Positions 1 to 9,919 are shown, counted from the first letter of the stretch. The stretch is 64,000 nt of DNA from Paenibacillus endoradicis (GCF_024721975.1 NZ_JANQBB010000001.1:806001-870000), one strand, 5' to 3'. Notes: generated from the sequence alone by a model not told the origin. Program-made: numbers and translations.

Positions 1-1
1 A

Positions 2-577
2 ACGGTAGGATTACAAAACTTAGTAGGGCAGCATCTGTTAGAAAAAGAACATCATGGCTTACTAACAGGATCTGCGCTTACTGATATGAAAGTAACCTTA
101 TTAACTGGACGAGATCACAATAAGCATACACATGGTGGCGATTTTCGCGAGGCTACATTACGTGCGTTGAGGCAAGGTTTGGAGAAGGTAGAAAATATAC
201 TTCTTGAGCCTTATTATCAATTTAAAATTATTGTACATATTGAACAAATGGGCAGAGTATTATCTGATATTCAATCTGCTTATGGAAGTTTTGATCCACC
301 TATGACAGATGGAGATAAAGCGATTCTAGTCGGTAAGGTACCCGTAGATACTTTCATGGAATATAGCTCAACTCTTGCCTCTTTTACACAAGGTAAAGGT
401 AGAATTCAACTAACGTTTGCTGGTTATTTTCCCTGTCACAATGAACGTGAGGTTATTGAACGGATTAGTTATGATAAAAATGCTGATCCCGAATATAGTT
501 CTTCTTCGGTATTTTGTGCGAAAGGAACAGGTTACACGGTGAAATGGGATGAAGCTGAGCAGATGATGCATTGTTAA
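2..577 (+). CDS. Tet(M)-like ribosomal-protection / EF-G-family GTPase, C-terminal part
   Basis: The reading frame is open from the window edge, so only the C-terminal ~191 residues are present; the ATG at 86 is internal. The fragment corresponds to EF-G domains IV-V as arranged in Tet(M)/Tet(O)-type proteins: a GGDFREAT segment followed by LLEPYYQFKI, a pattern (GGDFR...LLEPY.SFKI) typical of that family. Such proteins bind the ribosome and dislodge tetracycline; the more distant chromosomal members found in many Firmicutes have no proven resistance role. The G domain lies outside the window, so GTPase motifs cannot be checked. A short hairpin follows the stop. The family is sure; resistance function is only inferred. 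Confidence 0.8.
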   Translation, partial: TVGLQNLVGQHLLEKEHHGLLTGSALTDMKVTLLTGRDHNKHTHGGDFREATLRALRQGLEKVENILLEPYYQFKIIVHIEQMGRVLSDIQSAYGSFDPPMTDGDKAILVGKVPVDTFMEYSSTLASFTQGKGRIQLTFAGYFPCHNEREVIERISYDKNADPEYSSSSVFCAKGTGYTVKWDEAEQMMHC

Positions 578-631
578 TAATTAAGCATTAGATAGCTATA
601 TAGCGGACTTCGTTTGACTTATAACAATAAC

Positions 632-653
632 ATGCACCCCGTAGGGTGCATGT
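632..653. terminator. Possible weak terminator hairpin
   Basis: CATGCACCC/GGGTGCATG inverted repeat around a short loop, between the convergent GTPase and sspP genes. There is no proper T-run, so it may only be an end-protecting hairpin. Confidence 0.4.
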
Positions 654-671
654 AAGGAAACAAGTTATACT

Positions 672-830
672 TTAAGAACCTTCACCATGGTTATTGCGTG
701 AATGATTATGATTTTTTACCTTTTTAGAACCTGAAAGAGGTTCGTTTGGATGTTTAGGATCTTTATGATTATTATCATTGTTGTGCTGATCACCGATGTT
801 GGGATCAACTGTAAACATGGTTTTTGACAT
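672..830 (-). CDS. sspP: Small acid-soluble spore protein P (SspP) family
   Basis: A 52-codon gene read from the complement: ATG at 830-828, stop at 674-672, preceded by a good AGGAGG (complement of 837-842). The product is very hydrophilic, rich in Asn, His and Lys, and carries the segment EPLSGSKKVKNHNHSR in its C-terminal half. This matches the 'EPL.GSKKVKN.NHTR' core of SspP, a forespore-expressed minor small acid-soluble protein of Bacillales. The N-terminus is longer and differs from the Bacillus form. It is the clearest sign in the window that the organism sporulates. Expected expression is from a sigma-G promoter, which I did not identify. Confidence 0.8.
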   Translation of the reverse strand: MSKTMFTVDPNIGDQHNNDNNHKDPKHPNEPLSGSKKVKNHNHSRNNHGEGS

Positions 831-869
831 AAATGTTCCTCCTAAAACTTCTCATTAGCTGAGCTTTAG

Positions 870-1217
870 TTAACGTTGTGTTAGTTCTTTCAGATGTTGT
901 GCACATTCGTGAATGTGTTTAACATAGTCTTTAGCTAAAGACTGAATAATATCTGACTGTTCGTCGGTTGACTGCTGATCCTTTTCCACGTCAATAAATT
1001 CAACATGAACTTCACGATCATCGACATATTTACATCTAAAATCAAAAGAATAATGAGTTCGTCCAGCATTTTCGATGTGAATTAATAATGTATCTGGAAA
1101 TTTCGCATCGGCTTGGACAGTGCATTCATCCGATGATTTTAATAAAGTTGAGAGCTTTTCTTGCCAAGCAGTAACTAAATCTTCGGCACTAATTGTAAGA
1201 ACTTTCGTATCACTCAT
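870..1217 (-). CDS. Hypothetical protein, 115 aa
   Basis: I do not recognise the family. The start is placed at the ATG at 1217 (MSDTKVL...) because GGAGGTGA sits just upstream; a longer frame from a TTG at 1232 would run through that ribosome binding site. The protein is soluble, acidic, has no signal peptide or membrane segment, and ends with a His/Gln-rich helix. It lies 39 bases upstream of sspP in the same direction, so the two may be co-transcribed and a sporulation-related role is possible, but nothing in the sequence proves it. Confidence 0.6.
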   Translation of the reverse strand: MSDTKVLTISAEDLVTAWQEKLSTLLKSSDECTVQADAKFPDTLLIHIENAGRTHYSFDFRCKYVDDREVHVEFIDVEKDQQSTDEQSDIIQSLAKDYVKHIHECAQHLKELTQR

Positions 1218-1512
1218 TGATCTCACCTCCAAAACGTATTATGTCTATATGCAGCAAGTCATATACAGTGTTTTTGTGACAATGATTGGGGAGTCTGTTA
1301 GCAGCATTAATTTTGTAATTATATATAGTTTGGCTATAGACAATCAGTGTCTAAATTCGAGAATTGTATATAATAAGTTTAATTAATGTAATGAGTTAGA
1401 TGAAAATAAATGGTATTAATAACAAATATAACTTTTGTTGATTATAGGGCTCATAGTAGAATATACAGAGGGAAATAAATGCACAAAGTTAAATAAAGGA
1501 GATCACTACAAT

Positions 1513-2244
1513 ATGCTAAGTGCGTTGATAGGAAGTTTCATATCTGCCATGGCGACAGTACTAGGTGCAGTACCATTACTATTCGTTAAACAATTGTCTG
1601 AAAAATGGAAAGATATATTAATTGCATTTACAGCAGGGATTATGGTTTCAGCTACGACTTTTGGATTAATCCCACAAGCGTTACTAGAAACGAATCTGCT
1701 CATTATGACTTTAGGTTTACTATTCGGTATCGTTGTGCTTGATTTGTTAGAGAAAAATATACCGCATATCGATGTGGAGCGTGGTAAAAGTGTTAAATCG
1801 TTTGATTCAAAATCTTTACTTATCATTATAGCGCTAATTATTCATAACATTCCAGAGGGACTAAGTACAGGTTTTAGTTATGCCAGTTTGAATGAAGGTC
1901 TTGGACCTCTGATCGCCATTGCTATTGGAGCACAGAACATCCCAGAAGGACTTATACTGGCAGTTTTCCTTATGCAATCGAAAGTAAGCAAGTGGAAGAC
2001 TTTAGCTATTGTAACGATTACCGGATTAGTTGAAGTAGTTTCTGCTATTATTGGTTATTTCACAGCAACATACATTCAATGGTTAATTGGCTTTGGTTTA
2101 TCATTTGCAGCGGGTGCGATGTTATTTATCGTTTACAAAGAATTGATACCTGAAACACATGGTCACGGATATGAAAGACCGGCTACATATTCATTTATTA
2201 TCGGACTTCTAGTTATGATCTATCTTAGTTATTTCGTTAGCTAA
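1513..2244 (+). CDS. ZIP family divalent metal transporter
   Basis: A 243-residue membrane protein with about eight hydrophobic helices and the ZIP signature HNIPEGLSTG in TM4 and QNIPEGL in TM5, whose His, Asn, Pro and Glu residues line the metal pathway. A His-containing loop (ETHGHGYER) occurs near the C-terminus. Length and layout fit ZupT/GufA-type importers of zinc, iron or other divalent ions. The start is the ATG at 1513, behind AAGGAG; the longer open frame upstream has no ribosome binding site. Nickel uptake for the nearby lar genes is conceivable but not shown, and a strong terminator separates this gene from that island. Confidence 0.85.
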   Translation: MLSALIGSFISAMATVLGAVPLLFVKQLSEKWKDILIAFTAGIMVSATTFGLIPQALLETNLLIMTLGLLFGIVVLDLLEKNIPHIDVERGKSVKSFDSKSLLIIIALIIHNIPEGLSTGFSYASLNEGLGPLIAIAIGAQNIPEGLILAVFLMQSKVSKWKTLAIVTITGLVEVVSAIIGYFTATYIQWLIGFGLSFAAGAMLFIVYKELIPETHGHGYERPATYSFIIGLLVMIYLSYFVS

Positions 2245-2281
2245 TAACATGTAAAAACATCCTATAATTGTAATTATTACA

Positions 2282-2334
2282 AGCATCTTATCGAGTAAAG
2301 GCGCTAAAAGGCCTACTAGATAAGGTGCTTTTTT
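2282..2334 (+). terminator. Rho-independent terminator of the ZIP gene
   Basis: Arms AGCATCTTATC (2282-2292) and GATAAGGTGCT (2319-2329) followed by a T-run. Confidence 0.85.
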
Positions 2335-2620
2335 ATATAAAAATTTACAATTACGTAATTATAGTTATGTTAACTAAGTTCATTTAAAACAAATGGCTAT
2401 AAGAGCAAAAACTGAAACCCCAAAAAATTACAAGCAAAAACACTAAATCCAAAAATAAATGAAATGCTAAAAATCCTAGATTAACTTCAATTGTGTATTT
2501 TAATTTAGGTGAAGAAAGATAATAAGTGAGGGAGAAACAGTGATTAACAAGTCATATAAAATTTACTTGTACCTTACTGTTGAAAACATAATATGTGGAA
2601 TAATATTTTGATTTTAGTTG

Positions 2621-2674
2621 TTGACGCTTACATAAAAGGGTGATATATTTCTATTAATTAGTTTAGTAAACTAA
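2621..2674 (+). promoter_or_regulatory. SigA promoter with ROK (XylR-like) operator before the transporter gene
   Basis: The -35 TTGACG (2621-2626) and -10 TATATT (2644-2649) are 17 bp apart. Eight bases later lies TTAGTTTAGTAAACTAA (2658-2674), a palindrome with only the central base unpaired. It resembles XylR-type ROK operators (TTAGTTT...AAACTAA) and recurs at 5502 and 13075. Its position at the start site implies repression by the ROK protein encoded at 4210-5382. The stretch 2340-2620 upstream shows no gene or other feature. Confidence 0.8.
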
Positions 2675-2733
2675 TCAATTAGAGAGAGATAGAGTTTATA
2701 CTTCTATTTCACAAAATTATTGGGGGAATGACA

Positions 2734-4143
2734 ATGTCTGCACAACATGAACAGTCAATGAATCAAAACAGACAAAATCGAGCGTTTGGAATGAGGGACA
2801 AACTCGGTTATATGTTCGGTGATTTTGGAAACGATTTCTTTTTTCTTTTAGTTTCATCTTTTCTTATGGTGTATTACACTGATATTTTTCATCTTAACGC
2901 AGCACATGTAGGTATTCTTTTCCTCATTGCAAGAGTATGGGATGCATTTGCTGATGTAGCATGGGGAAGATTTATTGATTCAAGAAAATCAAGTAAGCAT
3001 GGGAAGTTCAAACCATGGATATTAAGAATGTCGTTTCCATTAGTTCTTTCTGGCATTTTAATGTTTATTCATATTCCTGGTATGGGAAATACATTCTATC
3101 TTGTGTATGCATTTGTTACTTATCTTCTATGGGGAACTTTATATAGTACTGTAAATATTCCTTATGGATCAATGGCATCTGTTATAACTGGCGATGTTAT
3201 GGAACGAACAACATTATCAACTTATCGTACAATGGGATCAATGCTTGCGAGCTTAATTATTACAGTAGGCGGACCATTTATTATTTTCGTAGATAATCAG
3301 GCGGTAGCAGGGAGATTTACGTTAGCTGCAATATTGTTTGGTATATTATCAATAGCTTGTTATATTGGTTGCTACACTCTTTCCACCGAACGTATTACGC
3401 AAGTGAAAAATCCTGAAGTAAAAGCTGATTTCAAGAAAACATTAAAAAGTTTCTTGAAAAATAAACCATTACTTTCAATGCTAGTTGCTTCATTGTTATT
3501 TATGATGTGTACGATGTTACTGAGTGCGGTTAACGTATATTTATTCAAAGATTATTTTAACAGTGCTGCAAAAGCGTTAAGTATAAGTGGATTGATGCAA
3601 GTAGCTACTGTCTTTATAGCAATACCTATATCCAAGCCTTTAGTCCATCGCTTTGGTAAGAAAGAAGTTGCGACGGTAGGAATGTTACTTGCATCTATCG
3701 TATATCTAATTCTCTTTTTCTTACCAGACATATCTGCTCTGCAATATATTGGAATTGCAGCAATTGGAATGTTCGGTTATTCGTTCTTTAACCTTGTGGT
3801 ATGGGCGTTTGTAACAGATGTCATTGATTATCATGAATACCTAATGGATATGAGGGAAGATGGTACAGTTTACTCTGTATATTCTTTCTCAAGAAAAATT
3901 GGTCAGGCAATCGCCGGTGGTATTGGTGGATTTGCTTTAACGTACGTCGGTTATCAGTCTGACGCAGCTGTACAAAGTGAAGAAGCACTGAAAGGTATTC
4001 ACAATCTTGCAACTATAGTTCCATCAATAATATACTTTATTATTTTTCTAGTCATGTTATCATTGTATCCCCTTACTAAACAGCGTACAAAAAAATTAGC
4101 TGAGGATCTAGCGGAGCGTAGAAAAAACAAAAGTATCACATAG
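2734..4143 (+). CDS. GPH-family sugar/glucuronide:cation symporter (MelB/UidB-like)
   Basis: A 12-helix transporter of about 469 residues. The N-terminal DFGNDFFF and the loop WDAFADVAWGRFIDSR are typical of glycoside-pentoside-hexuronide symporters (MelB, XynB, UidB; also B. subtilis YjmB of the uxa locus), which couple sugar or glucuronide entry to Na+ or H+. I prefer the ATG at 2734, six bases after GGGGGA; an ATG at 2728 touches that site. It has its own ROK-operator promoter and ends in a bidirectional terminator against the convergent repressor gene. The context (uxaC, uronate and gluconate genes) suggests glucuronides or hexuronates as substrate; exact specificity cannot be read. Confidence 0.85.
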   Translation: MSAQHEQSMNQNRQNRAFGMRDKLGYMFGDFGNDFFFLLVSSFLMVYYTDIFHLNAAHVGILFLIARVWDAFADVAWGRFIDSRKSSKHGKFKPWILRMSFPLVLSGILMFIHIPGMGNTFYLVYAFVTYLLWGTLYSTVNIPYGSMASVITGDVMERTTLSTYRTMGSMLASLIITVGGPFIIFVDNQAVAGRFTLAAILFGILSIACYIGCYTLSTERITQVKNPEVKADFKKTLKSFLKNKPLLSMLVASLLFMMCTMLLSAVNVYLFKDYFNSAAKALSISGLMQVATVFIAIPISKPLVHRFGKKEVATVGMLLASIVYLILFFLPDISALQYIGIAAIGMFGYSFFNLVVWAFVTDVIDYHEYLMDMREDGTVYSVYSFSRKIGQAIAGGIGGFALTYVGYQSDAAVQSEEALKGIHNLATIVPSIIYFIIFLVMLSLYPLTKQRTKKLAEDLAERRKNKSIT

Positions 4144-4144
4144 C

Positions 4145-4199
4145 ACAACAAAAACAGGAGCTACTTCAACAACGTTGAAGTAGCTCCTGTTTTTGTTGT
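4145..4199. terminator. Bidirectional terminator
   Basis: Perfect long inverted repeat (ACAGGAGCTACTTCAAC / GTTGAAGTAGCTCCTGT) flanked by A-runs on the left and T-runs on the right, serving the convergent transporter and ROK genes. Confidence 0.9.
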
Positions 4200-4209
4200 A
4201 ATTTATTTA

Positions 4210-5382
4210 TTAATAATTAGTTGCCTCGTAAGGTAAATTCAACACAGAAACATCTAAAAATACTTGAATAGCTAGAGCACAAGCACCCAACACACAAGAT
4301 TTTCTACCAATTATCGAAATAGATAATTCACGGCAATGACTGATTTTCGAATGTAAATTATTGTGAATTGCGTTCGTAGCATCAGGATATAGATGTAGTA
4401 ATTCGCTATCAATAACAATAACTTCTGGATTGTAAATATTTATCATATTATTCAATCCGATGGATACATATCGAATAAATTGCTGCAATATTATCATAAC
4501 TTGTTCATCGTCATCCGCAATCCATTGTGCTACTTGGTCATATGTTACTGATGAAACTCCTTTGACCTTTGCAAGTCGATCGATAATAATTAGATCGGAA
4601 GCATAACGTTCCCAGCAACCATGATTACCACATGCACATTCATTACCATCTGGAACAATGATCATATGACCGATTTCACCAGCAAAACCATCATGGCCTC
4701 TTACGAATTTGTTATTCATAATCATCCCAAGACCTATACCTGAGTAGAAAGTTGCAGTTAATAAATTTTCAGTATCATGATGTGTAAAGATTCGTTCGGC
4801 AAATGCACTTAAGTTCGCATTGTTCTCAATATGAAGAGATAAGTTTATTAATTTCTCCAAATCACGCTTAAGTTGAACATCATTCCAGCCAAATTGAGGG
4901 ACGAAGTGGACAATCTCGTCATTACCCACTAGTCCGTGCACTGCAACACATACACCAACAATGCCATATCGAGCATCATCATATTGAATAGCGTAGCGAT
5001 TAATATTTTCTGCAAGGATAACAACAATTTCATCATAGTTGTTAGTATGTAATGCAATATTCTCATGGGCAATAATCGTACCTAATAAATTTGTCAACGT
5101 GTAAGTGATTTGTTGATGATCTAAATCAATACCAAGTGCATAACCAGCTTCCGCATTAAGAGATAGCATGATTGGTTTGCGGCCAACGGCATTATGCTCA
5201 AGATGTGTTTCAATTACTAATCCATCATCTAATAAATCAGCAACTTGTACAGAGATAGTAGCCCTAGTTAAATCGACTTCTTTAGCAAGATCTGCTCGAG
5301 AGATCATTCCTTTATTAACGATTTCTTTAATAATTAAAGAACGATTAATTTTTTTTATATACGAAGCATCGCCAGTAATCAT
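4210..5382 (-). CDS. ROK family transcriptional repressor (XylR-like)
   Basis: A 390-residue regulator. Residues ~15-65 form a winged HTH (SRADLAKEVDLTRATISVQV), followed by the ROK sugar-kinase-like fold: a GIDLDHQQ phosphate-1 segment and, near residue 250, the zinc motif CACGNHGCWERY. Such proteins bind TTAG...CTAA palindromes and leave DNA when a sugar or sugar acid binds the ROK domain. The gene is divergent from uxaC, and matching operators occur at three promoters in this window (2658, 5502, 13075), so it probably controls transporter, uxaC-gnd and the larA operon. The ligand is unknown; an intermediate such as fructuronate, mannonate or gluconate is a reasonable guess. GGGGG precedes the ATG. 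Confidence 0.88.
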   Translation of the reverse strand: MITGDASYIKKINRSLIIKEIVNKGMISRADLAKEVDLTRATISVQVADLLDDGLVIETHLEHNAVGRKPIMLSLNAEAGYALGIDLDHQQITYTLTNLLGTIIAHENIALHTNNYDEIVVILAENINRYAIQYDDARYGIVGVCVAVHGLVGNDEIVHFVPQFGWNDVQLKRDLEKLINLSLHIENNANLSAFAERIFTHHDTENLLTATFYSGIGLGMIMNNKFVRGHDGFAGEIGHMIIVPDGNECACGNHGCWERYASDLIIIDRLAKVKGVSSVTYDQVAQWIADDDEQVMIILQQFIRYVSIGLNNMINIYNPEVIVIDSELLHLYPDATNAIHNNLHSKISHCRELSISIIGRKSCVLGACALAIQVFLDVSVLNLPYEATNY

Positions 5383-5458
5383 GAATAGCCCCCTAATTTA
5401 TTTACATCATGCCGTTCAAGTGTATAGTTATCAATCATTATACAGTTGAAACAATCAT

Positions 5459-5522
5459 TTGACAAAAGGAAATAGAATTGATAAATTGATTATATAATTA
5501 ATTAGGTTACTAAACAAACTAA
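5459..5522 (+). promoter_or_regulatory. Promoter with ROK operator before uxaC
   Basis: The -35 TTGACA (5459-5464) and a weak -10 TAAATT (5482-5487) are 17 bp apart. The downstream inverted repeat TTAGGTT-N7-AAACTAA (5502-5522) is a wider-spaced version of the sites at 2658 and 13075. Being between divergent genes, it may also autoregulate the ROK gene. Confidence 0.65.
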
Positions 5523-5572
5523 TTATCTTCACCTCTGCATTATATATTAATTTACTTAAGGAGGATATAAAT

Positions 5573-6976
5573 ATGGAGAAATTTATGAATGATTATTTTA
5601 TGTTATCCAATGAAACTGCTAAACAATTATATGATGACGCAGCAAAAAATGCTCCGATTTTCGATTTTCATTGTCACCTCGATCCTGAGCAGGTATGGGT
5701 AAACAAATCATACAGCAATATGACTGAGATATGGCTGGCAGGTGATCATTACAAATGGCGTGCGATGCGTATGCATGGTATTGGAGAAAGATATATTACA
5801 GGGGATGCTTCCGATTGGGAAAAATTCAAAGCATGGGCAGAGACAGTTCCTTATTTGTTAGGAAACCCGTTGTATCATTGGACTCATTTAGAATTGAAAA
5901 AATACTTTGATATTGATTTGCTGCTTAGTCCTGAAACAGCAGAGCAAATTTGGAATGACTGTAATGCAAAACTTCAACAAGATGATTACCGCGCAAGATC
6001 ATTTATAGAGAAATCCAATGTGAAGTTTATTGGAACGACAGATGATCCATTATCAGATCTTAAGTATCATCAATTGTTAGCCGAAGATGATTCGTTTGAT
6101 ACGATTATTGCACCAACATTCAGGCCCGATGGCGCTTTGAATATTGATGCTCCTACATTCTCTACATGGGTTAAACAGCTAGAAGAGATAACAGGAAACA
6201 GTATTGCGTCATTAAACGATTTTGTAACTGCCTTAAAAGAACGTGTTAATTATTTCCATGAACATGGTGGAAGAGCATCCGATCACGATATACCATTCTT
6301 AATCTATCGTGCAGTAGAAGAAACTGAGGCTGAAACTATTTTCCTGAAAAGATTGCAAGGTTCATCGTTAGATGAACAGGAAATTATCTCCTATCGTGCA
6401 TACTTGATCACTGAGCTAGGCAAGATGTATGCAGAGAAGCAATGGGTTATGCAACTCCATATGGGAGCGATTCGCAACAATAACACCAAGTTGTTCCGTC
6501 AATTAGGTAAAGATGCTGGATTCGATTCTGTAGGCGAAAGTAATTTTGCTGAAGGTGTCTCCAAATTACTGGACGGTTTAGAGTTACAAGATGCATTACC
6601 TCGTACAATTCTTTATAACTTGAACCCGAAAGATAATGCTGTTCTTACTGGAATGTTAGGCAATTTCTATGAAGAAGGTATTCCTAGTAAAGTGCAATTT
6701 GGTTCAGGTTGGTGGTTTAACGACCACATAGACGGGATGGAGAAACAAATGCGAGATCTAGCTAATGTTGGATTACTGACACATTTTGTCGGAATGTTGA
6801 CCGATTCTCGTAGCTTCCTATCTTATACTAGACATGAGTACTTCCGCAGAATATTGTGTAATATGTTCGGACAATGGGTAGAGAGTGGATTGATTCCAAA
6901 CAATAAAGAATTTAACAATAAAATTATAGCTGATATTTGTTATGGTAATGCTCATCGATATTTCCTAGACAGATAG
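5573..6976 (+). CDS. uxaC: Uronate isomerase (glucuronate/galacturonate isomerase)
   Basis: 467 residues, the normal length of UxaC, an amidohydrolase-fold enzyme that converts D-glucuronate to D-fructuronate and D-galacturonate to D-tagaturonate in the cytoplasm. The metal-binding strand motif [13 protein letters not shown] lies at about residues 30-42, and [10 protein letters not shown] and [16 protein letters not shown] are conserved UxaC segments. The ATG at 5573 follows AAGGAGGAT. It heads a two-gene operon with gnd (61-bp gap) under a ROK-operator promoter. In most bacteria uxaC sits with uxaA/uxaB or uxuA/uxuB; here mannonate dehydratase is missing and gluconate-branch genes take its place (see findings). 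Confidence 0.95.
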   Translation: MEKFMNDYFMLSNETAKQLYDDAAKNAPIFDFHCHLDPEQVWVNKSYSNMTEIWLAGDHYKWRAMRMHGIGERYITGDASDWEKFKAWAETVPYLLGNPLYHWTHLELKKYFDIDLLLSPETAEQIWNDCNAKLQQDDYRARSFIEKSNVKFIGTTDDPLSDLKYHQLLAEDDSFDTIIAPTFRPDGALNIDAPTFSTWVKQLEEITGNSIASLNDFVTALKERVNYFHEHGGRASDHDIPFLIYRAVEETEAETIFLKRLQGSSLDEQEIISYRAYLITELGKMYAEKQWVMQLHMGAIRNNNTKLFRQLGKDAGFDSVGESNFAEGVSKLLDGLELQDALPRTILYNLNPKDNAVLTGMLGNFYEEGIPSKVQFGSGWWFNDHIDGMEKQMRDLANVGLLTHFVGMLTDSRSFLSYTRHEYFRRILCNMFGQWVESGLIPNNKEFNNKIIADICYGNAHRYFLDR

Positions 6977-7037
6977 ATACAAGCACGAAAAGAAACAAAG
7001 CATGAATCGAAAGAATAACTTTAAGGAGAGAACTATC

Positions 7038-8450
7038 ATGTCAAAACAACAAATTGGTGTAATTGGATTAGCAGTAATGGGCAAAAATTTAGCATTAAAT
7101 ATTGAGAGTAGAGGATATACCGTTGCTGTATTCAATCGTTCATACGATAAAACAGAGCAATTTTTACAAGAAGAAGCCAAAGGTAAACAATTTATCGGCG
7201 CAAAAACGATGGAAGAGTTTGTTGCATCATTAGAATCACCTCGTAAGATTTTATTAATGGTGCAGGCTGGTAAAGCTACAGATGCAACAATTGATGCATT
7301 GAAACCGTTGCTTGATAAAGGTGATATTATTATCGATGGTGGAAATACTTATTTCCAAGATACAATTAGACGTAATGCTGAATTGCAAGAACTAGGTTTC
7401 AACTTCATCGGTACAGGCGTTTCTGGTGGTGAAGAAGGCGCATTAAAAGGACCTTCTATTATGCCAGGAGGCAAGGAAGAAGCCTACGAATTGGTACGTC
7501 CAATTCTAGAAGCGATATCTGCTAAAGTTGGTTCTGATGCTTGTTGTACGTACATCGGACCTAATGGTGCAGGTCATTATGTGAAAATGGTGCATAACGG
7601 AATCGAGTATGGTGATATGCAGCTTATCTCTGAAGCCTATTACATCTTGAAAAACGTGTTGAATCTGAACGCTGATGAGCTGGCAGAAGTGTTCCAAGAG
7701 TGGAATAACGGAGAACTAGACAGCTATCTAATTGAGATCACAGCTGATATCTTCCGCAAAAAAGATGAAGAAACAGGTCAACCGTTAGTAGACGTTATTC
7801 TTGATAAAGCTGGACAAAAAGGAACAGGAAAATGGACAAGTCAAAATGCACTTGATCTAGGAGTACCGCTTCCGATTATTACAGAGTCCGTATTTGCTCG
7901 TTACATTTCAGCACTTAAAGATGAGCGTATTGTAGCTAGTCAAAAACTTACTGGCCCAGAAGCTACTTCATTTGACGGAGATCGTGCTGCTTTGATTGAA
8001 CAAGTTCGTAAAGCGTTATTCTTAAGTAAAATTTGTTCATATGCTCAAGGTTTTGCGCAAATGCGTACTGCATCTGAAGAATATGATTGGAATCTTCGTT
8101 ACGGAGATATTGCAATGATTTTCCGTGGTGGCTGTATTATCCGCGCACAATTCTTGCAACAAATTAAAGACGCATATGATGCTGAGCCAGCACTTGCTAA
8201 CTTACTGCTTGATCCATATTTCAATAATATTGCGGCGAACTATCAATCAGCTTTGCGTGATGTTGTATCTATTGCAATTCAAAAAGGTATTCCTGTACCT
8301 GGATTTGCTAGCGCAATCAACTACTATGATAGCTACCGCGCAGAGACATTACCAGCAAACTTAATTCAAGCACAACGTGATTACTTTGGTGCTCATACGT
8401 ACGAGCGTAAGGATAAAGCAGGTACTTTCCATACACAATGGATGGTATAG
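7038..8450 (+). CDS. gnd: 6-phosphogluconate dehydrogenase, decarboxylating
   Basis: 470 residues, a standard-length Gnd/GntZ. It oxidatively decarboxylates 6-phosphogluconate to ribulose 5-phosphate and CO2 with NAD(P)+. Visible: Rossmann [13 protein letters not shown] near the N-terminus, [31 protein letters not shown] and [15 protein letters not shown], which carry substrate-binding and catalytic Lys/His/Glu residues. The start is the ATG at 7038, preceded by AAGGAGAG; the longer frame from 7002 would read through that site. Its place directly behind uxaC, rather than in a pentose-phosphate locus, ties it to the gluconate exit of the uronate route. A second housekeeping copy may exist elsewhere. 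Confidence 0.95.
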   Translation: MSKQQIGVIGLAVMGKNLALNIESRGYTVAVFNRSYDKTEQFLQEEAKGKQFIGAKTMEEFVASLESPRKILLMVQAGKATDATIDALKPLLDKGDIIIDGGNTYFQDTIRRNAELQELGFNFIGTGVSGGEEGALKGPSIMPGGKEEAYELVRPILEAISAKVGSDACCTYIGPNGAGHYVKMVHNGIEYGDMQLISEAYYILKNVLNLNADELAEVFQEWNNGELDSYLIEITADIFRKKDEETGQPLVDVILDKAGQKGTGKWTSQNALDLGVPLPIITESVFARYISALKDERIVASQKLTGPEATSFDGDRAALIEQVRKALFLSKICSYAQGFAQMRTASEEYDWNLRYGDIAMIFRGGCIIRAQFLQQIKDAYDAEPALANLLLDPYFNNIAANYQSALRDVVSIAIQKGIPVPGFASAINYYDSYRAETLPANLIQAQRDYFGAHTYERKDKAGTFHTQWMV

Positions 8451-8520
8451 AAATTATATAGAGATACCATTGGATAGATTAGTGAGAAATCTTCATTTGT
8501 GCGAAAGATATCAATAATGT

Positions 8521-8560
8521 AGAGCCATTTCAAAGTGTCATGACACTTTGAAATGGCTCT
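8521..8560. terminator. Bidirectional terminator between gnd and the AraC gene
   Basis: A perfect 40-base inverted repeat, AGAGCCATTTCAAAGTGTCA followed by its reverse complement. Confidence 0.85.
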
Positions 8561-8581
8561 ATTTGCTTAAAGACTCTACCC

Positions 8582-9808
8582 TCATTGGCGATATTGATGT
8601 GGGGTAACTTCATAGTGCTTCTTGAACACTTTAATAAAGTAATTCACATCATTATAGCCTACCATATGCGAGATATCTGTAATGGATAGGTTTTCATTGT
8701 TCATCAGCTGTAGCGCTTCCTTCAGTCTTATATGGTGAATGTAATCGGGGAAGGTTAGGCCAGTTTCCTTCTTAAAAGATCTAGACAATTCATACTTGTT
8801 AATCCCCACCTCGTGAGCAACTATAGCCAGTGTTATTTCATCGGTTAGATGCCATCTGATGTATTCTAGTGCTTTACGAATGAGTGGAGAGTAGGCGCTT
8901 AGCGATAACTGCTGTACTAATTTACAATATTCCAAGCACATATTGTCTTGGAGTAATTCGAGTTGTTTAATACTAGTAGTCTTTTCAATTTGAATTGCAA
9001 ATTTTTCTGAAATGCTATCGATATATATTGGATGGACCCCGCCGTTTTCAGTTGCTTTGCGAAGAAGAGTATTTCTTACGAAGCTTAAATTTTTTCTTGA
9101 TCGGAGTGGATCATTAGGGAAGCGATCAGGTAATGGATATTTGGGTTGATCGTCTTTAATTAATAATTGCTCTACTAATGATAAATTACCCTGCTGGACA
9201 GCTCCTATCAAATTGTTCTCGTTACGGTAACGCTCTTCAACAATATGTTTTTTCTCGATGTTCTCAATTGGAGACGACAAGGAGTTATTTGAAGTGATAT
9301 AGTTTTTGCTCTCAATAGTTACATGCGACTTAGAAGATAGAGATGAATGTTGGAATATATATTGGATGAACTCAATAATATGATTGAGCTTTTCATTGCT
9401 TATTAATGGTAATGACAAATAATATTGCTGAATCAATGATAATAACGAAAGAGGCCACTGATGTTGGAAAAGTATATCTTGTACTTGAATCATGGAAGGG
9501 TCTGTTTGTAGAAAAGGACCAACGATCATTGTACCTTTTTCTTGATCATTAAGTTGAAGAAAAACTGTAATATATAACAATTGCTGTGTGGTGGTATTTA
9601 CATGAATATGATACTCATTCTTATCAGTTTGAAGCAGTATATTAGAACGAACTGCTTCAAATAGATACTGCAGCGGTTCAGGTATATGCATTGGTCCATA
9701 AGCCATCACCATTTTGTGATTAGCATCCATATAAATTGTTTCCATGTCTGAAAATGTATAGGTAAACTTCAAAAGTTGATCTAACTGTTGTACTTGTGCA
9801 GGGATCAT
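8582..9808 (-). CDS. AraC family transcriptional regulator
   Basis: 408 residues. The C-terminal ~100 residues form the double HTH of AraC/XylS proteins: ALEYIRWHLTDEITLAIVAH, the ELSRSFKKETGLTF helix, then the second HTH with LSITDISHMVGYNDVNYFIK and FKKHYEVTPHQYRQ. The N-terminal ~170 residues resemble a PAS-like sensor seen in some Paenibacillus AraC proteins but cannot be named with certainty. It is divergent from the TIM-barrel/Gfo-Idh operon, whose promoter has a -10 but no good -35, the usual picture for an AraC-activated promoter, so it is the likely activator of that operon. The inducer is unknown. Confidence 0.85.
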   Translation of the reverse strand: MIPAQVQQLDQLLKFTYTFSDMETIYMDANHKMVMAYGPMHIPEPLQYLFEAVRSNILLQTDKNEYHIHVNTTTQQLLYITVFLQLNDQEKGTMIVGPFLQTDPSMIQVQDILFQHQWPLSLLSLIQQYYLSLPLISNEKLNHIIEFIQYIFQHSSLSSKSHVTIESKNYITSNNSLSSPIENIEKKHIVEERYRNENNLIGAVQQGNLSLVEQLLIKDDQPKYPLPDRFPNDPLRSRKNLSFVRNTLLRKATENGGVHPIYIDSISEKFAIQIEKTTSIKQLELLQDNMCLEYCKLVQQLSLSAYSPLIRKALEYIRWHLTDEITLAIVAHEVGINKYELSRSFKKETGLTFPDYIHHIRLKEALQLMNNENLSITDISHMVGYNDVNYFIKVFKKHYEVTPHQYRQ

Positions 9809-9875
9809 ATAATCAATTCCTTTAAGTAGTTTTAATAATATATCAACATTTTACTATTTAACGCAATAATATGCG

Positions 9876-9904
9876 AGTAATATAAAGCGTTTTCTTTTAT
9901 ACTG
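9876..9904 (+). promoter_or_regulatory. Probable AraC-activated promoter of the TIM-barrel operon
   Basis: TATACT at 9899-9904 is a good -10, while the base positions 16-18 bp upstream match no -35 consensus, suggesting an activator-dependent promoter. The overlapping AAAGCGTTTTCT (around 9885-9896) is cre-like with at least two mismatches and is only a weak hint of CcpA control. Confidence 0.4.
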
Positions 9905-9919
9905 AACTTATTCAATAAA

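Noticed and set aside
1120..1386. Open frame on the plus strand overlapping the start of the hypothetical gene at 870-1217
   Set aside because: No ribosome binding site and it covers mostly intergenic DNA antisense to a better-supported gene.
9885..9896. Strong cre (CcpA) site
   Set aside because: At least two mismatches to the consensus; kept only as a remark in the promoter entry.
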